Below are positions 1-7,703 of a DNA stretch of 16,401 nucleotides, one piece after another; within the stretch, counting starts at the first letter, position 1, and every line of letters starts with the position of its first letter. This stretch comes from Candidatus Omnitrophota bacterium (GTDB taxonomy: Bacteria > Omnitrophota > Gorgyraeia > Gygaellales > Profunditerraquicolaceae). The stretch lies in the NCBI GenBank assembly GCA_028717045.1, contig JAQUON010000017.1, positions 1 through 16,401 on the forward strand, written 5' to 3'. Under the pieces are notes generated by a model that was given only the letters and a program-made list of their open reading frames with translations, was not told where the DNA came from and ran no database searches. The position numbers and the translations under genes are program-made.

Positions 1-158
1 CCGCAGCCATAGAAAAGGTTTTGCTCGATGCGGAACTTAAGGCAAGGTTGGGGCGTAACGCACGGCATTACATAGAGCGTCAGTATGACCCGCAGTATCT
101 GACGTTAAAAAATCTCGCTATCTACGAAACATTGCTGCGTCGGAAACCGTATTCATGA
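1..158 (+). CDS. Glycosyltransferase family 4, C-terminal end (partial)
   Basis: This is the 3' end of a gene that begins upstream of the window. Reading in phase from base 3 gives 51 codons and a TGA stop at 156-158. The tail has the typical look of a GT4 (group 1) glycosyltransferase C-terminus: a helix like AIEKVLLDAELKARLGRNAR, then a tyrosine-rich helix beginning HYIERQYD. This matches the last two helices of the Rossmann fold, which pack back on the N-terminal domain. No catalytic residues lie in the visible part. The stop overlaps the next start as ATGA (155-158), so it belongs to the same operon as the following glycan genes. The family call rests on the C-terminal pattern and on two complete GT4 genes nearby. 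The substrate is unknown. Confidence 0.65.
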   Translation, partial: AAIEKVLLDAELKARLGRNARHYIERQYDPQYLTLKNLAIYETLLRRKPYS

Positions 159-1129
159 GTATGATTTTTTTGCCGAAACCAAAATTCCTGGTATTGTTCC
201 TTTCTTTCCGTTGCAACCTTAAGTGCGCGATGTGCTCTTGTTGGGTAAAAGGCGAAGAGGTGCCGGAGCTTTCTTTAGAAGGGCTTTCGACGATTTGCAA
301 AGACCCGCTTTTGTACAAGCACATCGAGATCATTAACATTACCGGAGGGGAACCGACGCTTCGCCGCGACCTTGACCAGGTTATCAGGCTGATAACGGCG
401 CATTTTCACCGGCTTGCACGTATTGATATATCTACAAATGGCGTAGATACCCGGACAGTGGCGGATGCTGTTGAAAGGGCTCTTGCGATTGTGCTGCCTA
501 CGGGGATTGAATTGACCGTCAACATCTCTATCGACGGCTTAAAAGAAACGCATGAAACAATAAGGGGCCGGACAGGGATATTCTCTAACATTGCGCAGAC
601 CATTGATGTACTGAAAGAGCTGATGCTGCTTTACCCAAACTTTAAGGTAGGCTTGAATATGACGGTAAGTGGACTTAACGTACATGCGCTGGAACAGGTG
701 AGAAATTTCGCGCAAGACAAAGGGATCGGTTTGTCTTTTACCCTCGCCGCGATTTCGAATATCGGAGTCGAAAGTTACCGCACGAAGGAGCGCTTTGAGA
801 TGGACGATGCGTCCAAGCAAGAAGCAGCGCGTTTCTTTGAAGGGCTGGCTGCCAAAAACCTGCTTGATGCACATTACGCCCGCTTTCTCCTGTGTTGGCT
901 CAAGAAAAATACGCGCATAGGCGGCTGCGCATTTAAAGAAGGAAAGGCCTTACTCGTTGAGCCGGACGGAAAAGCGTACCTGTGCGGAAATTTCAAGGAT
1001 TTTTTTATCGCTAATATACTCAAGGAGCGGCTGGGCAGTAAGTGGCGTGCATCATTACGCCGTGGTGCTGCGCTCGCAGGAAAATGCCTGCATTGCAACA
1101 GTAATTGTTATCTACATGAAGCACGATAA
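155..1129 (+). CDS. Radical SAM protein with cysteine-rich (SPASM/twitch-like) C-terminus
   Basis: This 324-residue enzyme should bind a [4Fe-4S] cluster and cleave S-adenosylmethionine. The CxxxCxxC triad is visible as CNLKCAMC (C20, C24, C27), and GGEP at residues 64-67 is the SAM-binding motif after beta-strand 2. The C-terminus carries five further cysteines (C258, C277, C311, C314, C318). This resembles a twitch or reduced SPASM domain holding one auxiliary cluster, as seen in enzymes that modify peptides or small alcohols. The start at 155 overlaps the upstream stop (ATGA), and an in-frame ATG at 161 is an alternative. Its 3' end overlaps the next gene by 14 bases. It lies in a glycosyltransferase operon, so it may modify a sugar or lipid. 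Action on the small peptide encoded about 6 kb downstream is only a possibility. Confidence 0.85.
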   Translation: MSMIFLPKPKFLVLFLSFRCNLKCAMCSCWVKGEEVPELSLEGLSTICKDPLLYKHIEIINITGGEPTLRRDLDQVIRLITAHFHRLARIDISTNGVDTRTVADAVERALAIVLPTGIELTVNISIDGLKETHETIRGRTGIFSNIAQTIDVLKELMLLYPNFKVGLNMTVSGLNVHALEQVRNFAQDKGIGLSFTLAAISNIGVESYRTKERFEMDDASKQEAARFFEGLAAKNLLDAHYARFLLCWLKKNTRIGGCAFKEGKALLVEPDGKAYLCGNFKDFFIANILKERLGSKWRASLRRGAALAGKCLHCNSNCYLHEAR

Positions 1130-2360
1130 AGAAACGCGCAGCGGAATTCTCAATGTCTGCCTTGTTTCCCGGGAATATCCTCCGGAAACAGGATGGGGAG
1201 GTATTGGCCGATATACCTACCTTCTTGCGCACGGCCTGGCAGCAGCCGGCCATACGGTGCATGTGATTGCGCAAAGCCTGGATAGTGACAAAGAGTATTT
1301 CGACGCTAAAGTGCATATCCACCGGGTTGCCCATCGCCCGCTCTTTTATCATAAGGGCATTTTCAAAGAATTCGGATTGCGCCTTGAATATGGGGCTTGC
1401 GTGAAGAGAAAAATCAAAGAATTGGCACAAAGGCAGCGAATTGATATAGTCGAAGGGCCGAATTTTTCCGGCGAGACATTTGTCTTTAGCCTCGGGAAAA
1501 AGATTCCGCTTGTCACCCGTCTTCATACGACTTTTAGGGAGGTAATGGAGTTTTTGGGCTGGAAGAATAATCTTGACCGGCGCCTTGCTTCCTGGATGGA
1601 GGATGCTACTATTGCGCGCAGCGATACAATACTCTGCTCCACCCGGCTCCACGCAGAAAATATCCTCGGCGATATTACAGAAAAACAGAGCAGGGTCAAG
1701 ATTGTCCCATTGGGAATCCCTCTGCCTAGCCTTTCGCAACGCTGCCCTTGCGGCCCTACTCATAACGGCACTAGCCGGGTATTGTTTGTAGGCAGGCTTG
1801 AAAAGAGAAAAGGCATTCATGTATTATGCAGGGCAATCCCTTATGTGTTAGATAAAGTGCCTGATGCGAGGTTTGATATAATCGGGCGCGATCTGTACGT
1901 GACCCCGCAGGGGGTTTCTTTTAGCGGAGATGCGCAGGATTCCGCTCAATGGCAATTAAGGCAGTCTATCCCGGAAAAATACCGCGAACGGGTCATATTC
2001 CGGGGGCATATCGAAGCAGGGGCATTAGCCGATTATTATATGAATTGCGATGTATTTGTAGCGCCTTCTTTATACGAATCCTTCGGGTTAATCTACATAG
2101 AGGCAATGTCGTATGCAAAACCCGTCATAGGCTGCGGGGTTGGCGGCGTGCCGGAGGTGATAGTGGATAAAGAAACCGGTTTTCTTGTCCCTCCGGAAGA
2201 CCATTATAGTTTAGCTGAAGCAATTACCCGCTTGTTAACAGATTCCCGCTTAAGGATTTCCTTGGGCGTAAACGCAAGGAAGTTGGTAGAGGAGAAGTTT
2301 ACGATTGCGCATATGGTAGAAAATACTATTTCAGCTTACAGGGGAGCTTTGGCAAGATAA
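1116..2360 (+). CDS. Glycosyltransferase family 4 (GT-B fold)
   Basis: A 414-residue retaining glycosyltransferase, probably cytoplasmic, transferring a sugar from a nucleotide-sugar donor to a growing envelope or exopolysaccharide. The N-terminal Rossmann strand is followed by the glycine-rich acceptor loop (PPETGWGGIGRYTY, residues 22-35). The C-terminal domain opens with VLFVGRLEKRKG (about residues 222-233). The EX7E donor-site motif is E321...E329 in ESFGLIYIE, followed by a GVPEVI strand. The frame is open from 957, but a start at 1116 is preferred because the GT4 fold begins there and the upstream extension has no family character. That start overlaps the radical SAM gene by 14 bases, suggesting translational coupling. 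The stop shares a base with the next ATG (TAATG). Sugar specificity cannot be read from the sequence. Confidence 0.92.
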   Translation: MKHDKETRSGILNVCLVSREYPPETGWGGIGRYTYLLAHGLAAAGHTVHVIAQSLDSDKEYFDAKVHIHRVAHRPLFYHKGIFKEFGLRLEYGACVKRKIKELAQRQRIDIVEGPNFSGETFVFSLGKKIPLVTRLHTTFREVMEFLGWKNNLDRRLASWMEDATIARSDTILCSTRLHAENILGDITEKQSRVKIVPLGIPLPSLSQRCPCGPTHNGTSRVLFVGRLEKRKGIHVLCRAIPYVLDKVPDARFDIIGRDLYVTPQGVSFSGDAQDSAQWQLRQSIPEKYRERVIFRGHIEAGALADYYMNCDVFVAPSLYESFGLIYIEAMSYAKPVIGCGVGGVPEVIVDKETGFLVPPEDHYSLAEAITRLLTDSRLRISLGVNARKLVEEKFTIAHMVENTISAYRGALAR

Positions 2361-3706
2361 TGAGGATTATGCAGGTAGTGCATGGCTATCCGCCCCTGAA
2401 TAAAGGGGGTACTGAGGTGTATACCGCCCTTTTGTCCAGAGAGCTCTCAAAAAGGCACCGCGTCTTTGTTTTTTACAGGCTCAATAACTTGGGCTTAAAG
2501 GAATACGAAATAGTCCGCACCACCGAAAACGGATTAACGCGCATCGGCATCAATAATACGTTTAGGCAATGCAGCTCTTTTGAGAGTACGTATCGCAACG
2601 AGCAGGTTGCTTCTGTATTCGGGCGGTTGCTTGATGAAACTCATCCCGACGTAGTGCACCTGCAGCATATGCTTTATCTGGGGGCAGGGATAATCGGCGA
2701 AACAAGCAGGCGCAACATTCCTATTGCGTGCACGTTGCATGATTACTGGTTGCTCTGTGCGCAGGGGCAGCTTTTCAGGAAGAACGTAGACGCCTGTGAC
2801 TATCGCCGGGACAACCTATGCCCTGATTGTGTGCGTTTCCATTTGGTAATCGGCACACATGCATTCCGGTTATATTATTTTGCAAAACAGAACCTGCCGG
2901 AACCTGTGTTTGCGTGCGCTAAGAATACCTATCTTGCGCTTCACCGGATGTGCAGATTGCCGTCGCAGGATGCCGACGCCATTAAGAAGAGAAACGGTTA
3001 TATGAACCAGGCAATGAAGGAGATTGCGCAATTTATCTGCCCTTCGCGGTTTTTAATGGATATTTTTGCGCAGGCGGGTGTCCCAAGAGAAAAAATGGCG
3101 CACATTCCTTATGGATTTGATTTACAGAAATTCGGATCGGTCAAAAAGACAGCTTGCAGCGCCGTGCGGTTCGGCTTTATCGGCAACCTGATCCCGGCAA
3201 AAGGGCTTGACGTATTAGTGCGCTCGTTTGTCAGGTTGAATTCTGCCAAGGCGAAACTCTTTGTGTACGGAACCCAGGCAGCCTATAAATCGATACTCGG
3301 AGGCTATATACACAGGGTAAAGGATAGCCTGCGCCAAAGCCCCAATATAGTTTTTAAAGGGGAATTCGATAACGAACGTATCGCTGAGGTATTGCAAGAG
3401 ATTGACGTATTGGTCGTGCCTTCGCTATGGTATGAAAACTCTCCGCTTGTTATTCAAGAGGCTTTTGCTGCCGGCGTGCCGGTGATTGCATCCGATATAG
3501 GGGGGATCCCTGAGCTTGTGCGACATAAAAAAAACGGTATACTCGTTGAGCCGGGCAACAGCAATAGCCTATGCGAGGCAATGGAGGAAGTGGCCAAAAA
3601 TCCATTACTGTTAGAAGAATTAAAAAAGAATATTGTTGCCCCTGAATGTATAGAATCCAACGCAAAACGCATAGAAACAATTTACGAAAGGATACTGAAG
3701 AAATAA
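2360..3706 (+). CDS. Glycosyltransferase family 4 (GT-B fold)
   Basis: A 448-residue second complete GT4 glycosyltransferase, distinct from its upstream neighbour. The N-terminal loop HGYPPLNKGGTEVYT (residues 8-22) is the usual glycine-rich acceptor element. LHDYW at 126-130 is followed by an insertion with four cysteines (C133, C146, C154, C157), a pattern seen in a GT4 subgroup and perhaps a small metal-binding knob. The C-terminal domain starts at FGFIGNLIPAKG (271-282). The EX7E donor motif is E359...E367 (ENSPLVIQE), followed by GVPVIASDIGGIPE. It starts and ends with TAATG junctions, so translation is probably coupled to both neighbours. It likely adds a sugar during assembly of a cell-surface polysaccharide. 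The donor and acceptor are unknown. Confidence 0.92.
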   Translation: MRIMQVVHGYPPLNKGGTEVYTALLSRELSKRHRVFVFYRLNNLGLKEYEIVRTTENGLTRIGINNTFRQCSSFESTYRNEQVASVFGRLLDETHPDVVHLQHMLYLGAGIIGETSRRNIPIACTLHDYWLLCAQGQLFRKNVDACDYRRDNLCPDCVRFHLVIGTHAFRLYYFAKQNLPEPVFACAKNTYLALHRMCRLPSQDADAIKKRNGYMNQAMKEIAQFICPSRFLMDIFAQAGVPREKMAHIPYGFDLQKFGSVKKTACSAVRFGFIGNLIPAKGLDVLVRSFVRLNSAKAKLFVYGTQAAYKSILGGYIHRVKDSLRQSPNIVFKGEFDNERIAEVLQEIDVLVVPSLWYENSPLVIQEAFAAGVPVIASDIGGIPELVRHKKNGILVEPGNSNSLCEAMEEVAKNPLLLEELKKNIVAPECIESNAKRIETIYERILKK

Positions 3707-4944
3707 TGAAGAAGCTTGCTCTCTTTATTATGATCCTGCTCTTTGGCGCTATTTCCGTTCTTCCTATGCCTTTGTTTGACAAATATATTTTTATTACCAA
3801 GGCTGTGCTGGTCTTTGGATGTATCGCGGTATTGGTCTGCCGGCGCTTTTGCGTGTTTCGCCGGGTAGATGTGCCGTTATGGGTTTTTCTGGGGCTCTTG
3901 GGCCTGAATATCTTGTATACGAAAGATGCCCGCGTTGCATTAGACACATACCTGAAATTGTCGGTGCCCTTGCTTTTATTGTACTATCTTATTTCCGAAG
4001 CCCGTTTAACGGGAAAGTATTTCGACGCATTTGCCAAAGCAATATGCGTCTTTAGTTTTGCGGTCTCTTTGTACGCTATGTACGAATCGGCCTGCGGGGT
4101 CAATCCTCTGTATAAATATTATATTTCTAACCCGTTTTACGAACGATATATCAGGGGTTTTGTCAGGCCGATGTCCACGCAGTTTAATCCGGCTGCGCTG
4201 GGGACGTATCTTATCGTAAGCTTGCCCTTTAGTATTTTTCTTGCGCGGCAGCAAAAATCATTTTTTAAAGCTCTTGCATTGTGCAATATAATACTACTGT
4301 CAGTAGTGAATATCCTTACGTTCTCCAGGGGTAACTTCATTGCGTTTATCGTTATCGTAATGATGTACCTTGCCTCGCAGAGGCGTTTTAAATCTATGGC
4401 GGGATTCGGCGTGCTTATCATCCTAGTTGTGGTAGTTTGTCTTTTCCTGCCGTATCCTTTCAGCAAGTTTGGAGCACAGCTTGTTCCTGCGCCCGGAAAA
4501 AGCATTTTTTCACCCTACATTCTTAACCGCTGGGTCACTGCGTGGAGGATGGTAAGGGCGCATCCGTTTGTAGGGTTAGGGTTTCAGCATTTCAGGATCG
4601 AGTTTGCCCAGTTCTATCCGGGCCAAGAAACTGTCGTGTGGGAAAAAATGATCGCAGACAATATGTACCTGACGCTTTTGGCTGAGACGGGTATCCTGGG
4701 CTTTTTGGGCTTCATATATTTTCTTTTTAACTGGGTAAAAAAGGGAATCCAAAAGTTTGCCTCTTTGAAAACCGCAGAGGACGAAAAGAGGCAACTCTTT
4801 GTTGTGTTGCTGGCGTTGACAGGGTTTTTGCTTAATCTTGCGGGGTATGAGATGTTCTATTGGTCCAATCAATATTTTTTATTCTGTATCCTGATGGGGC
4901 TTTTGGCCGGGCTCATAAAAGAAGGCCGCGTATCTCATGGTTAA
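3706..4944 (+). CDS. O-antigen ligase / polymerase-like membrane protein (Wzy_C type)
   Basis: A 412-residue polytopic inner-membrane protein of the O-antigen ligase/Wzy superfamily, which polymerises or transfers lipid-linked glycans on the outer face of the inner membrane. Many hydrophobic segments alternate with short loops. The family signature region is present: TFSRGNF, then a larger periplasmic loop containing RWVTAWRMVRAHPFVGLGF, then NMYLTLLAETGILGF leading into the next helix. The start at 3706 (TAATG with the previous stop) is preferred over an upstream in-frame ATG at 3646, because it places a Lys-Lys pair directly before the first hydrophobic helix and fits the operon's junction style. 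The last 8 bases overlap the next gene. Ligase and polymerase roles cannot be separated by sequence alone. Confidence 0.88.
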   Translation: MKKLALFIMILLFGAISVLPMPLFDKYIFITKAVLVFGCIAVLVCRRFCVFRRVDVPLWVFLGLLGLNILYTKDARVALDTYLKLSVPLLLLYYLISEARLTGKYFDAFAKAICVFSFAVSLYAMYESACGVNPLYKYYISNPFYERYIRGFVRPMSTQFNPAALGTYLIVSLPFSIFLARQQKSFFKALALCNIILLSVVNILTFSRGNFIAFIVIVMMYLASQRRFKSMAGFGVLIILVVVVCLFLPYPFSKFGAQLVPAPGKSIFSPYILNRWVTAWRMVRAHPFVGLGFQHFRIEFAQFYPGQETVVWEKMIADNMYLTLLAETGILGFLGFIYFLFNWVKKGIQKFASLKTAEDEKRQLFVVLLALTGFLLNLAGYEMFYWSNQYFLFCILMGLLAGLIKEGRVSHG

Positions 4945-6136
4945 GGTAACTAACTTCGAAGGCTCCTTATCAAGCGAAGAGAAGCTGGTCCTTGAAACCG
5001 CAAGATGGGTCCTGGATAATCAAGGAAGCAGGCTTCCCGGATTGCTTTCGTGCGAAAAGTTAGACTGGCATTATTACTGGAATCTGCTCGATTTCCATGA
5101 GCTGTATCCTTTTGCCAATATCTGTCTCGGTAAGGATGGCGGCGATGTCCCGTCGGATACAAAGGAATTCTTGCAAACCCGCTCAAGGGCGAATGCAATA
5201 TACCAGTTTTATGTGTGGAATGAGTTTATCAGGATTGCAAAGATATTTTTAGAGAAGGATTTAGACTTTATTGCATTAAAGGGGATCGCCTTTATGGCGA
5301 TGGGCCTCTATGGCGACTATGCCTGGGAACGGCCGATGATAGATATGGACATCCTGGTCAGGCAGGAGCAGCTCGCTCGTTTTACCGATACGCTTGAGGG
5401 GCTCGGGTACCGTAAGCATTTGATGGGTTTGCGGGAATCGTATTGGAGAAACAGGGGCTACCATCTGGCATTCGTAAGGCAGGAACCGGGCACTGTCCCC
5501 TCCATGATTGAATTGCACTGGGCCTTTGACGTAAAACGAAAAAACCGGATCCTCCCTTTCCTATGGGAGCGGGTACACAGAGAAACCAAGGAGGGGATAC
5601 CTATTGCTACGCTCTCTGCGGAAGATACGCTTTTTTCGCTCGCATTAAATCAACGCCATTACGGCAGGACCCTTTGTTTAAAGCATGCGTTGGACGCTTC
5701 GCTCCTTTTAAAGAAATACCGCTCAATCCTTGACTGGGGCTATATCGCTAAGGAAAGTTCTTCAAGCGGGTTACGCGCGGCATTATTTTACCTGCTTTCA
5801 TTTGTGCGCATGATTTGCGATGAGTATATACCCGGCCAAACGGATGAGGATCTGAAGCCTTCCGCTTTTAAGAAATACGCAATCCGGCGTTTCATACAAA
5901 AAAATACGTTCGGCAGGAAGAACGAGCGTGCCAATAAGGAAGCCTACCTGCGCTCGCTTTTCTTCTTATTCGACTCGCTGAGCGAACCGGTATGGTATAT
6001 GCTCAATGTCCCGCAGGAAAAATTTGCCATGTTCTACGGCCTTGATCCATACGAGAAAAAGACCAAAATTTTATATCAAAGCCGCCTGGTGTATGGATTA
6101 CTTGAAAAATTCCGCAACGATACAAAGACAAGCTGA
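4937..6136 (+). CDS. Nucleotidyltransferase family protein (NTP_transf_5 type)
   Basis: A 399-residue protein of the nucleotidyltransferase-fold family often annotated NTP_transf_5. Visible landmarks are LKG at 114-116, the metal-binding-like strand RPMIDMDILV (132-141, acidic residues D136 and D138), and ELHW at 192-195, a hallmark of this family. Its substrate is not established. By fold it should transfer a nucleotide or nucleotide-derived group. Homologues are commonly found in exopolysaccharide, exosortase or PqqD/HprK neighbourhoods, and here the gene sits between the glycan operon and an HprK-like/PqqD island. The ATG at 4937 overlaps the upstream gene by 8 bases. It is the last gene before a 124-base gap that contains a candidate promoter, so it is probably co-transcribed with the glycan genes even if it functions with the downstream set. 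Confidence 0.85.
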   Translation: MVKVTNFEGSLSSEEKLVLETARWVLDNQGSRLPGLLSCEKLDWHYYWNLLDFHELYPFANICLGKDGGDVPSDTKEFLQTRSRANAIYQFYVWNEFIRIAKIFLEKDLDFIALKGIAFMAMGLYGDYAWERPMIDMDILVRQEQLARFTDTLEGLGYRKHLMGLRESYWRNRGYHLAFVRQEPGTVPSMIELHWAFDVKRKNRILPFLWERVHRETKEGIPIATLSAEDTLFSLALNQRHYGRTLCLKHALDASLLLKKYRSILDWGYIAKESSSSGLRAALFYLLSFVRMICDEYIPGQTDEDLKPSAFKKYAIRRFIQKNTFGRKNERANKEAYLRSLFFLFDSLSEPVWYMLNVPQEKFAMFYGLDPYEKKTKILYQSRLVYGLLEKFRNDTKTS

Positions 6137-6153
6137 GCCTGATATTTTTCGCC

Positions 6154-6181
6154 TTGTGATAGCATGCCGATATGATATACT
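6154..6181 (+). promoter_or_regulatory. Candidate sigma-70-type promoter for the kinase/peptide/PqqD island
   Basis: In the 124-base gap between the nucleotidyltransferase and the HprK-like gene, TTGTGA (6154-6159) is followed after 16 bases by TATACT (6176-6181). The -10 box matches the consensus at five of six positions and the -35 box at four of six. Transcription would start near 6188, leaving a leader of about 70 bases before the ATG at 6261. I saw no strong hairpin in that leader. This would let the peptide-modification genes be expressed separately from the upstream glycan operon. Confidence 0.5.
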
Positions 6182-6260
6182 ATTAATGGAGCTTTGGATG
6201 CGCTACGGTGTGTAAGTGTCCTGTCCTGTTGTATAGGTGTAAACAAAAAAAGCTTAGCCG

Positions 6261-7250
6261 ATGAAAGACACAAGGCAGACCCTTACTCTTACTATTGGAA
6301 AGATAGTGCTTCGCGTAAGAGGCCAGGGGCTTGAATGGATCGCAAAGGTCTATGATGGTTTTTTAAGCGATGCGAAACATTACCACGGGCTATTGGAATT
6401 ACGGCAAGTCCCTTGCCGCAGCACCCTGTTACCGGTCAGCATAAGAAAAGAAGCCGGGAAGTTTCCCGCCTATTTTAAGCACAAATTTTTTGCCTATGAC
6501 TACCTCCAAAAGCCCCGCCTGGACAAAGATGACCTTCTTTGCCTTTTTGCCGACCCGCTGTTTCGAAAGGTTTTTTCCCATTACAAAGATAATAGCGCTA
6601 CGAATTATTTATTTGTTATGTCAAGGAGCGTAATTTTCCTTGACCCCGGGACAGGAAGAGCATATTTATTCTTATTCAGGGATGATCCCGAGAGTGTCAA
6701 GGACGGCCAAAAGGAGGCAGCTCTGTATTTTTTGTTTCCCAAACTCGCAATTTTTCACGGAGGTTTGTTTTTGCACTCTGCCGGAGTCCTTTCATCAAAG
6801 AGTGCCTATCTTTTTGTGGGTAAAAGCGGTTCAGGCAAAAGCACGGTTACCAGGAAATCAGGGGGCCGGCCCATCCTTTCTGACGACGTAGTAGGGATAC
6901 AAAGGCATAACGGCAGGTTCGATGCCTTTGCCACACCCTGGGGTACGTACAGGCGCAAGATGCAATCCAGGCGCCTAAAAGGGCCTGTGCATTCTATCTT
7001 CTTTCTTCACAAGGACAGCAAGTTTTTTTTAAAACGGCTTAAATCCAGTGAGGCGATTATAAAATCATTACCGCCGACCTTAAGCAGGTATACTACGGAG
7101 CCGGAATTCCGGCTCACCTTTGAGTTGCTTTCCAAATTGTTCACACGCTATCCTGCATGGGATATGCATTCCTCAAAGGAGCAGGATATCTGGGAGCAGG
7201 TGTTAAAAAAAGGAGGGGGACATGGAAAAACGCAAGATCAGCCAGGGTAA
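6261..7250 (+). CDS. HPr kinase-like P-loop protein (HprK-related kinase)
   Basis: A 329-residue protein with an HprK-like ATP-binding core. The Walker A loop GKSGSGKST (187-195) is preceded by LHSAGV (171-176) and followed by SDD (207-209) and TPWGT (225-229), in the spacing expected for HprK-type serine kinases. The N-terminal ~160 residues resemble the variable leading domain of HprK-related proteins found next to PqqD genes rather than the classical HPr-binding domain. Homologues in some lasso-peptide clusters (ThcoK, PadeK) phosphorylate a serine near the C-terminus of the precursor. Here the last codons overlap the start of the 49-codon peptide gene by 29 bases, which suggests that peptide as a substrate. 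The start at 6261 has only a weak Shine-Dalgarno sequence. The target and activity are inferred. Confidence 0.83.
   Translation: MKDTRQTLTLTIGKIVLRVRGQGLEWIAKVYDGFLSDAKHYHGLLELRQVPCRSTLLPVSIRKEAGKFPAYFKHKFFAYDYLQKPRLDKDDLLCLFADPLFRKVFSHYKDNSATNYLFVMSRSVIFLDPGTGRAYLFLFRDDPESVKDGQKEAALYFLFPKLAIFHGGLFLHSAGVLSSKSAYLFVGKSGSGKSTVTRKSGGRPILSDDVVGIQRHNGRFDAFATPWGTYRRKMQSRRLKGPVHSIFFLHKDSKFFLKRLKSSEAIIKSLPPTLSRYTTEPEFRLTFELLSKLFTRYPAWDMHSSKEQDIWEQVLKKGGGHGKTQDQPG
7211..7216 (+). promoter_or_regulatory. Strong ribosome binding site for the 49-codon peptide gene
   Basis: A perfect AGGAGG lies 5 bases upstream of the ATG at 7222, inside the coding region of the HprK-like gene. It is the best Shine-Dalgarno match I found in the window. 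Most neighbouring starts rely on overlaps or weak sites. This supports the small gene being real and translated at a higher level than the enzymes around it, as expected for a precursor peptide. Confidence 0.75.
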
Positions 7251-7371
7251 GACGCAGAAGAAGAGGAATTACAAAACTCCCGAGATTTACGACCTTGACC
7301 TGAAAAACCTTAAGGTCGAAGGCGCAGGCGCAACCAGCACGACCTCGACTATCGGAGGTTCTGGTCTTTAA
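7222..7371 (+). CDS. Candidate modified-peptide (RiPP-like) precursor, 49 residues
   Basis: A short gene of 49 codons starting at ATG 7222 and ending at TAA 7369-7371. It has an ideal ribosome binding site and overlaps the HprK-like gene by 29 bases in another frame. The peptide has three zones: a Lys/Arg/Gln-rich head (residues 1-16); a middle zone YKTPEIYDLDLKNLKVE (17-33) containing Tyr-x-x-Pro-x-Ile, similar to the YxxPxL element that PqqD-like recognition domains bind in lasso leaders; and a tail GAGATSTTSTIGGSGL (34-49) of only small or hydroxylated residues plus Ile and Leu. The tail has no Cys, Asp or Glu, so neither a lasso ring nor a disulfide is possible there. Ser/Thr phosphorylation, acylation or glycosylation, or proteolytic trimming, are possible. 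Function is inferred from structure and neighbours only. Confidence 0.7.
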   Translation: MEKRKISQGKTQKKRNYKTPEIYDLDLKNLKVEGAGATSTTSTIGGSGL

Positions 7372-7427
7372 TATTTATTGTCCGCGCTAGAAAAAACAAC
7401 ACTTTAAAGGACAGGCGTAGCTTAAAG

Positions 7428-7703
7428 ATGCTGATTCGTAAGAATATTGATATAGTTGAAGCATTAATGCCTAATGAGGCGGTAGTGGTGGATGTACGCA
7501 ACAAGATGTTCTATACGCTTAATTCTTCGGCACGGGTGCTTTGGGGTTTGCTTGGGAAGAGGCCAAAGCACCTGCGCTCTCTAACGAAGCAATACCGTAA
7601 GGAGCTAGGCATAGATAGTTGCGCAGCAGCAAGAGACGTGCGTAAATGCCTAAGAGCGCTTTCCAAAAGAAAATTGATTGTAACGAAACCCTGCCATGAC
7701 TGA
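7428..7703 (+). CDS. PqqD-like peptide-binding protein (first of two)
   Basis: A 91-residue protein matching the PqqD fold, a winged-helix-like RiPP recognition element that binds leader peptides and presents them to modifying enzymes. The core is a beta-hairpin with VVVDVRNKMFYTLNSSARVLWGLL (residues about 22-45), in which the 'Y-x-L-N-x-x-A-x-x-x-W' spacing is characteristic. The helical second half ends in a lysine-rich tail. No cofactor residues are expected in this family. It begins 56 bases after the 49-codon peptide gene and overlaps the next PqqD-like gene by 8 bases. A partial AAAGGA lies rather far (about 16 bases) upstream of the ATG. The likely partner is the small peptide just upstream, by analogy with lasso-peptide B1 proteins. 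Confidence 0.8.
   Translation: MLIRKNIDIVEALMPNEAVVVDVRNKMFYTLNSSARVLWGLLGKRPKHLRSLTKQYRKELGIDSCAAARDVRKCLRALSKRKLIVTKPCHD

Noticed and set aside
957..1115. N-terminal extension of the first complete glycosyltransferase to an ATG at 957
   Set aside because: The extension is antiparallel to nothing known, lies wholly within the radical SAM gene and has no GT4 character. The start at 1116 places the Rossmann strand at the usual distance from the N-terminus.
1020..1820. A 266-codon open frame on the minus strand opposite the first complete glycosyltransferase
   Set aside because: It lies fully antisense to a GT4 gene with clear family motifs. Its protein has no recognisable domain and unusual composition, so it is a by-product of codon use on the other strand.
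6186..6215. A nine-codon open frame starting just after the candidate promoter of the kinase gene
   Set aside because: No Shine-Dalgarno sequence, no conserved regulatory motif, and such short frames are common by chance.
7222..7371. Reading the 49-residue peptide as a classical lasso peptide
   Set aside because: The tail has no Asp or Glu at ring position 7-9, and no B2 transglutaminase-like protease or asparagine-synthetase-like cyclase gene is in the window. Only the leader-like element and the PqqD/HprK neighbours are shared.
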